The notes under the pieces are model-generated. The model searched no databases. It had not been told where the DNA came from and was given only the letters and a program-made list of their open reading frames with translations. DNA of 9,359 nt from Acidobacterium sp. (lineage in GTDB: Bacteria > Acidobacteriota > Terriglobia > Terriglobales > Acidobacteriaceae). Below, one piece after another: positions 5,940-9,359 of the stretch (position 1 is its first letter; each line of letters starts with the position of its first letter). A program made the translations under genes and the position numbers. Location: positions 31,263 through 40,621 of the forward strand of contig PMAM01000128.1 of assembly GCA_003152595.1 (NCBI GenBank). Direction: 5' to 3'.

Positions 5940-7409
5940 ATGCAAATCGTCTACGCCGCCTCAGAATGCGCGCCCTGGGCCAGAACCGGCGGCCTCGGCG
6001 AAGTCCTCCGCGCCCTCCCGCGCCAGATCGCCGCCCTCGGCCACAAAGTCTCCGTCTTCATCCCGTACTACCGCCAAGTCCGCGAATATTCCCAACAGCA
6101 GTCCCCCGAAAAAAACTACGCCGTCCGCGACATCACCATCCCCTTCCTCGGATACAGCCGCTTCGCCTCCATCCTCGACGGCGGCACCCACTCGGGCGTC
6201 CAGATGTACTTCGTCGATTGCCCCGAGCTCTTTGACCGCGAGTCCCTCTACGGCACCCCCAGCAGCGAGTACCAGGACAACTGGGAGCGCTACGCTCTCT
6301 TCTCCCGGGCTGTCCTTGAAGCCACCAAAGTCCTCGGCGCCCCCGACCTCTTCCACGTCCACGACTGGCACACCGCCCTGCTGCCCGTCTATCTGCGCAC
6401 CCTCTACAGCGTCGATCCGATCCTTCGCAACCGCGCCACCGTCCTCACCGTCCACAACGCCGGATACCAGGGACGATGGCCCGCCGCCACCCTCGAGCGC
6501 CTCCTCTTTCCCTGGGACATCTTCACCTCCGAGCGCGCCGAGTTCTACGGCCAGTTCAACTACCTCAAAGCCGGCCTCGTCTATACCGACCGCCTCACCA
6601 CCGTCAGCCCCCGCTACGCCCAGGAGATCCAGACCCCCGAGTATGGCCAGCAGCTCGACGGCGTCTTCCGCCAGCGCGCCGCCGACCTCAGCGGCATCCT
6701 CAACGGCCTCGATTACAACGACTGGAACCCCGCCCACGACGGCAACATCGCCGCCCACTACAGTCCCGAAAACCTCGAGGGCAAAGCCGAGTGCCGCCGC
6801 GACCTGCTCCACGCCTTTGGCGCGGGCCGCCAGGACGACTCCACCGCGGTCATCGGAGTCGTCACCCGCCTCACCACCCAGAAGGGCATCGACCTCATCG
6901 GCCAGGTTGCCGAGCCCCTCTCGCGCGACAACACCGTCCTCCTCGCCCTCGGCACCGGTGAGGACTACTACGAGAACCTCCTCCGCTCCCTCGCCGCAAA
7001 ATATCCCGGCAAGGTCTACACCCGCATCGGCTACGACATCACCCTCGCCCACAAAGTCGAAGCCGGCTCCGACATGTTCCTCATGCCCTCCCGCTACGAG
7101 CCCTGCGGACTCGGCCAGCTCTGCGCTCTCAAATACGGCGCGGTTCCCATCGTTCGCGCGACGGGCGGCCTCGAGTCAACCATCGAAGAGTGGAACCCCG
7201 AAACCCGTACCGGTACCGGCTTCAAATTCCAGGGCCTCGGCTGCGATGAATTTCTCGCAGCGATCCAGCGAGCCCTTACGGTCCTCCGAGATGACAAGGA
7301 ATCCTGGCAAACCCTCATCCACAACGGCATGACGGCGGATCACTCCTGGACCCAACCCGCAGCCGAATACCTCGAGGTCTACGAGCAGGTCGTCACCAGC
7401 AGGAACTAA
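5940..7409 (+). CDS. glgA: Glycogen synthase (ADP-glucose type, GT5 family)
   Basis: GlgA extends alpha-1,4-glucan chains from ADP-glucose in the cytoplasm. Its 489 residues match the usual length. Landmarks are the N-terminal glucan/ADP-glucose loop (ARTGGLGEV, 14-22), HVHDWH (139-144, with H141), VHNAGYQG (171-178), and ILNGLDYNDWNP (253-264). Further on are VVTRLTTQKGIDLI (307-320, R310 and K315), SRYEPCGLGQLCALKYG (384-400, E387) and RATGGLEST (406-414). The loop that is normally KTGGLxDV has Arg at 15 and Glu at 21. ATG 5940 is the only sensible start because an in-frame TAA lies at 5925-5927, inside the repeat array; no Shine-Dalgarno sequence is present. The gene stands alone, divergent from rsmA and convergent with the next gene; no other glycogen genes are nearby. 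A degraded copy of its 3' end lies at 8483-8668. Confidence 0.96.
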   Translation: MQIVYAASECAPWARTGGLGEVLRALPRQIAALGHKVSVFIPYYRQVREYSQQQSPEKNYAVRDITIPFLGYSRFASILDGGTHSGVQMYFVDCPELFDRESLYGTPSSEYQDNWERYALFSRAVLEATKVLGAPDLFHVHDWHTALLPVYLRTLYSVDPILRNRATVLTVHNAGYQGRWPAATLERLLFPWDIFTSERAEFYGQFNYLKAGLVYTDRLTTVSPRYAQEIQTPEYGQQLDGVFRQRAADLSGILNGLDYNDWNPAHDGNIAAHYSPENLEGKAECRRDLLHAFGAGRQDDSTAVIGVVTRLTTQKGIDLIGQVAEPLSRDNTVLLALGTGEDYYENLLRSLAAKYPGKVYTRIGYDITLAHKVEAGSDMFLMPSRYEPCGLGQLCALKYGAVPIVRATGGLESTIEEWNPETRTGTGFKFQGLGCDEFLAAIQRALTVLRDDKESWQTLIHNGMTADHSWTQPAAEYLEVYEQVVTSRN

Positions 7410-7424
7410 TTGCGCGGCCTCCCG

Positions 7425-8156
7425 TCAGTGCGACGGCAACACGAGCTTGTCATACAAGCCGCCAACAATGGCCCCGACGATCAACGTAGCCAGAACGGCG
7501 TAGCCCGCCTCAATCATGAGCAATGCATGCGGCAATCCGGCGAGGCCGTACCAACTCGCTGCGACCACGGCTCCGCAAAGCAGCATCGACATCAACATGC
7601 CCTGAAGCACGCCTTTGCGATGCCACGCCGCTAGCAGCCACGCCACTCCATAGGCAAAGAGAAGACAGACAGCTGCGGCCAGCACATGCGCCGCATACCA
7701 CCACCCCATCGGCTTCACCTGCGCCGATGTCAGTCCGACGGCGTGCAACCACTGAGGACGGAACGTATATTGCGCATGCCAGATAATTCCCAGGTACCAG
7801 GCGGCAAACGCCGCCAGAACAATGGGCAGGTGGTGGATCGGCTTCGTTCCCGCCTTCACCGCGCCGGGTGGGTAAGGTTGTTCCTCAATCGCCTGGGACA
7901 GGCACCCCTGGCCGCACTTCGAGCGTTCGGGCCAGCGCGTACACTCGCACAAACGCAGATCCGGATATCCATGCATTCCTGTCGCCGCCGCATGCCGCAT
8001 ATCCATGCTCACGACGGAGGGTTGCTGGTTCTCCGGGCATGCAACCAGTCGACTGCCGGAATATCGCTTGTAAATCTCGCGGAGCCAGATTGCGGGGAAA
8101 AGCAGAATCAGGGAACCAGCGACAAGGCAAAGCACCAGCCAGATAAGGAAGAGCAT
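7425..8156 (-). CDS. Membrane protein with cytosolic/periplasmic Cys-cluster domain and DUF1761-like four-helix domain
   Basis: A 243-residue protein in three parts. An N-terminal helix (3-24) is followed by a soluble segment with five cysteines: CPEN at 40-43, CECTRWPER at 70-78 and CGQGC at 81-85. A Pro-rich linker (about 93-106) leads to about four C-terminal helices (108-128, 150-175, 184-204, 209-234). The cysteine pattern is suggestive of metal or Fe-S binding; I recognise CPEN...C-RWPER--CGQ-C as a recurrent domain but know no proven function. The helical half, with AAFAAWYLGIIWHAQYTF and a WW-YAAHVLAA segment, resembles DUF1761, but weakly. The ATG at 8154-8156 follows a good purine stretch (GAAGAAGG) seven or so bases upstream. 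It converges on glgA with a 15-base gap and no strong terminator between them. Confidence 0.75.
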   Translation of the reverse strand: MLFLIWLVLCLVAGSLILLFPAIWLREIYKRYSGSRLVACPENQQPSVVSMDMRHAAATGMHGYPDLRLCECTRWPERSKCGQGCLSQAIEEQPYPPGAVKAGTKPIHHLPIVLAAFAAWYLGIIWHAQYTFRPQWLHAVGLTSAQVKPMGWWYAAHVLAAAVCLLFAYGVAWLLAAWHRKGVLQGMLMSMLLCGAVVAASWYGLAGLPHALLMIEAGYAVLATLIVGAIVGGLYDKLVLPSH

Positions 8157-8312
8157 GGCATACCTTCTTCGTGATCAGTTTGCCCCTTCATCGGCGTTTC
8201 TTCAGTGACCCCCGTCACGACTCCCGGAGGGATCCATCGTCATCCACGAAATTCCTGCACGGCCGTTCAGGCGCCCATGACCTGCCTTGAGCTAGCCCCT
8301 GAGCCGCTCCCA
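8157..8312. other. Intergenic stretch without recognised features
   Basis: These bases lie upstream of the convergent membrane protein gene and before the hairpin cluster. They should contain that gene's promoter (minus strand), but I see no clear -35/-10 pair, and no open frame with recognisable protein. Confidence 0.3.
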
Positions 8313-8333
8313 TTGTCCTGCGCAGCAGGACGA
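8313..8333. repeat. Hairpin 1 of cluster (GTCCTGC-GCA-GCAGGAC)
   Basis: Perfect 7-bp inverted repeat at 8315-8321 and 8325-8331 with a GCA loop. It extends by a T:G and a T:A pair to 9 bp. It differs in loop from the three hairpins that follow and has no T run, so it is not an obvious terminator. Confidence 0.7.
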
Positions 8334-8342
8334 CGGAAAAAG

Positions 8343-8362
8343 CGCCGGGTTTCAACCCGGCG
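8343..8362. repeat. Hairpin 2 of cluster (CGCCGGGTT-TC-AACCCGGCG)
   Basis: Perfect 9-bp inverted repeat. In RNA it would form an 8-bp stem closed by a TTCA tetraloop. It is preceded by an A5 run (8337-8341) and is REP-like in size and symmetry. Read on the minus strand, those A residues become a T run directly after the stem, so it could also terminate minus-strand transcription. Confidence 0.8.
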
Positions 8363-8383
8363 ACAACGCGACCCCAAAAGGAT

Positions 8384-8399
8384 CGGGCCTTCAGGCCCG
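8384..8399. repeat. Hairpin 3 of cluster (CGGGCCT-TC-AGGCCCG)
   Basis: Perfect 7-bp inverted repeat with the same TTCA centre as hairpin 2, 21 bases further on. The stem sequence is different, so only the symmetry and loop are shared. Confidence 0.8.
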
Positions 8400-8438
8400 G
8401 CTGCTCCTGTAATCAGCTCCGGACTCCTGCTTTGAAAG

Positions 8439-8461
8439 GGCACGGCTTCAAAAGCTGTGTC
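8439..8461. repeat. Hairpin 4 of cluster (GGCACGGCTT-CAA-AAGCTGTGTC)
   Basis: A 10-bp stem if two G:T pairs are allowed (8440:8460 and 8445:8456), with TTCA again at the centre (8447-8450). The wobble pairs keep RNA pairing in the sense shown, while the DNA palindrome is imperfect, so this one would fold best as a plus-strand transcript. Confidence 0.65.
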
Positions 8462-8482
8462 ACCCTCGAGGTAAGCGCAGCG

Positions 8483-8668
8483 AAATTCCAGGGCCTCGGC
8501 CCCGATGAATTCCTCGCCGCCATCCAGCGAGCCCTTACGGTTTTCCGAGACGACAAGGAATCCTGGCACACCCTCATCCACAACGGCATGACCGCGGATC
8601 ACTCCTGGACCCAACCCGCCTAGGAATACCTCGAGGTGTACGAGCAGGTTGTGACCAGCAGAAACTGA
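8483..8668 (+). pseudogene. Degraded 3' fragment of a second glgA copy
   Basis: These 186 bases align without any gap to 7224-7409, codons 429 to stop of glgA. I count 19 differences, about 90% identity. Eleven are synonymous third-position changes and one swaps TAA for TGA. Amino-acid changes are C to P (codon 435), L to F (449) and Q to H (457). The codon matching Ala475 has become TAG (8618-8620), all three bases changed, so an open frame would stop there before the conserved EYLEVYEQVVTSRN end. The rest of glgA (codons 1-428) is absent, and homology stops sharply at 8483, just after the hairpin cluster. A 63-residue frame from 8432 runs through it but has no start support, so I treat this as a remnant, not a gene. 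Confidence 0.93.
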
Positions 8669-8685
8669 GTTTGTCTCGGTTGCGG

Positions 8686-9225
8686 TTAAGGTAGTGGCGA
8701 AGTCGTTGCGCTCCTATTAGTCGTGGGATTTTGTACAGGGCCTTGCAGTTCAGATAAATCGATCAAGGGTAGTTCGCGGAGGCCTTCAAACAGTTTCTCC
8801 TTGTTTTTGAGGACCTCGGGGTTGCGTTGTCCGACGGACTCGAAGAAGTGGCACAGCGTAGCGTGTTGCTTCTGCTTCGCGAGTGCAAGGCGGCGGTCGG
8901 CGATAGCGGCGAGGATGCGTCCGGCGCTGCGGTGGCAGATATTACGGTGGGCCAGGGCCTCAAGGATATATTCGACGGATTCCTGGAGTCCTTGCTCATC
9001 GAAATCGACGATCGTGGCCGGGTAGGTGCGCCAGTAGGCGGAAACCTGGGCGCGGGAGGGGCCGGCGTTGGCGGCGAGTGCCGGCTCTTTTTCGGCGCGG
9101 GAAGCGGCGCGGCGGGCGGGGTGAGGCTGGCTGGGATCGTGGTGGCGGCAGAAGTCTGAACGGTGGCGGGCCGGGGCCTGGCAGGGGCGTCCGGAGCGGA
9201 GGAGGAAGCAACAGGTTTTGATCAA
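8686..9225 (-). CDS. Hypothetical protein with N-terminal Cys/His cluster (possible zinc-binding)
   Basis: A 179-residue predicted soluble protein of unknown function. Residues 5-29 form a compact cluster: C5, C6, then GRPCQAPA (C15) and DFCRHHD (C26, H28, H29), a C-x9-C-x10-C-x1-H layout that fits a small zinc site. Next come a Pro/Ala/Arg-rich linker (about 31-60) and a helical region (about 60-165) with an acidic/basic pattern. The only start that keeps the Cys cluster is TTG at 9225, and it has GGAG seven bases upstream (9233-9236 on the plus strand), which makes it believable. I associate such short C-x(n)-GxxCxxPA...FCxxH proteins with Acidobacteria, but cannot name a family. Its codons are C-ending, making the plus strand G-rich, unlike the other minus-strand genes here. 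A perfect hairpin stands directly in front of it. Confidence 0.75.
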   Translation of the reverse strand: MIKTCCFLLRSGRPCQAPARHRSDFCRHHDPSQPHPARRAASRAEKEPALAANAGPSRAQVSAYWRTYPATIVDFDEQGLQESVEYILEALAHRNICHRSAGRILAAIADRRLALAKQKQHATLCHFFESVGQRNPEVLKNKEKLFEGLRELPLIDLSELQGPVQNPTTNRSATTSPLP

Positions 9226-9241
9226 GGCACAGCTCCAAAGG

Positions 9242-9270
9242 GAAAGGCCTCGCGGGTGGCGAGGCCTTTC
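9242..9270. terminator. Perfect 12-bp hairpin, terminator-like
   Basis: GAAAGGCCTCGC (9242-9253), loop GGGTG, GCGAGGCCTTTC (9259-9270). The GC-rich core with A/T-rich outer pairs is typical of a bidirectional rho-independent terminator, but the T tract after the stem is short on both strands (TTTC then GAG, or TTTCCCTTT). It lies 16 bases upstream of the TTG start of the minus-strand gene, so for that gene it would sit in the 5' leader, next to the GGAG ribosome-binding site. Confidence 0.7.
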
Positions 9271-9342
9271 GAGTTACACGTATCGATTATGTTCACGGTA
9301 AGTCGGGGGGATGGGCAAAGCAAGGGAAAAGAGGAGGGGAGG

Positions 9343-9359
9343 TGACCTGCCCCCCTGGA
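9343..9359 (+). mobile_element. Possible insertion-sequence terminal inverted repeat at window edge
   Basis: The last 17 bases begin TGACCTGCCCC, which resembles the outer ends (TGA-CTGCCCC) of several IS3-family elements. Only one end could be inside the window; no transposase, second end or target duplication can be seen, so this is a guess from resemblance. Confidence 0.25.

Noticed and set aside
5961..7052. Open minus-strand frame of 363 codons antisense to glgA
   Set aside because: Same codon-bias effect; the product is Gly/Val/Glu-rich without motifs and the sense strand encodes a complete GlgA.
7420..7436. Terminator between the convergent glgA and membrane-protein genes (CCGTC-AGTGC-GACGG)
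   Set aside because: Only a 5-bp stem with no T tract, and it overlaps coding sequence of the minus-strand gene.
8432..8623. 63-codon frame containing the glgA-like fragment as a functional small gene
   Set aside because: No ribosome-binding site; the first residues come from hairpin 4, and the frame stops at the new TAG inside a conserved glgA segment. A remnant explains it better.
1..9359. tRNA, rRNA or riboswitch genes
   Set aside because: Scanning both strands by eye showed no cloverleaf with a GTTCRANYC arm and no rRNA core or known riboswitch motif.

Overview
The window looks like chromosomal DNA from a GC-rich Gram-negative soil-type bacterium, most plausibly an Acidobacteriota (Terriglobia/Acidobacteriaceae-like) genome. 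I infer this from overall protein style, from two small Cys-motif families that I associate with that phylum (a CPEN...CTRWPER...CGQGC domain and an N-terminal C/H cluster protein), and from short palindromes with a TTCA centre between genes. No rRNA or tRNA gene is present to confirm the placement, so it rests on recognition and not on a search.

Layout. Positions 1-1465 (minus strand) hold a two-gene ABC transport unit of the MacB/LolCDE type: an FtsX-like permease followed, with an 8-base overlap, by its ATPase, which runs off the left edge. Positions 1655-2446 (minus) encode a PAP2-superfamily membrane enzyme resembling the inositol phosphorylceramide synthase/Aur1 branch. Divergent from it is a 14-helix DHA2/EmrB-type drug:proton antiporter (2628-4262, plus). 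Ten bases after its stop starts a PIN-domain RNase gene, which overlaps by ATGA with a 69-residue partner; together they look like a toxin-first VapC-type toxin-antitoxin pair. The partner gene overlaps tail-to-tail with rsmA (16S rRNA dimethyladenosine transferase, minus strand). Divergent from rsmA is glgA (glycogen synthase, 5940-7409, plus), preceded immediately by a seven-copy heptanucleotide array. A convergent membrane protein gene with a cysteine cluster follows (7425-8156, minus).

The right end (8157-9359) is the most disturbed part. It has a cluster of four short hairpins, three sharing a TTCA centre. Next comes a colinear 186-base fragment that matches the 3' end of glgA at about 90% identity and carries an in-frame stop. 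A TTG-start C/H-cluster protein gene follows, with a perfect 12-bp hairpin directly in front of it. At the extreme edge is a possible insertion-sequence end. Strand composition also switches here: to about 7.4 kb the plus strand is C-rich in genes of either direction, but over 8.7-9.2 kb it is G-rich.

Most genes are housekeeping or envelope functions with no single shared pathway. The points most worth a second look are the decayed second glgA copy, the hairpin/junction region around it, the repeat array in front of glgA, the PIN pair wedged between two host genes, and the GlgA substrate-loop substitutions. I found no complete, clearly undescribed multi-gene system.
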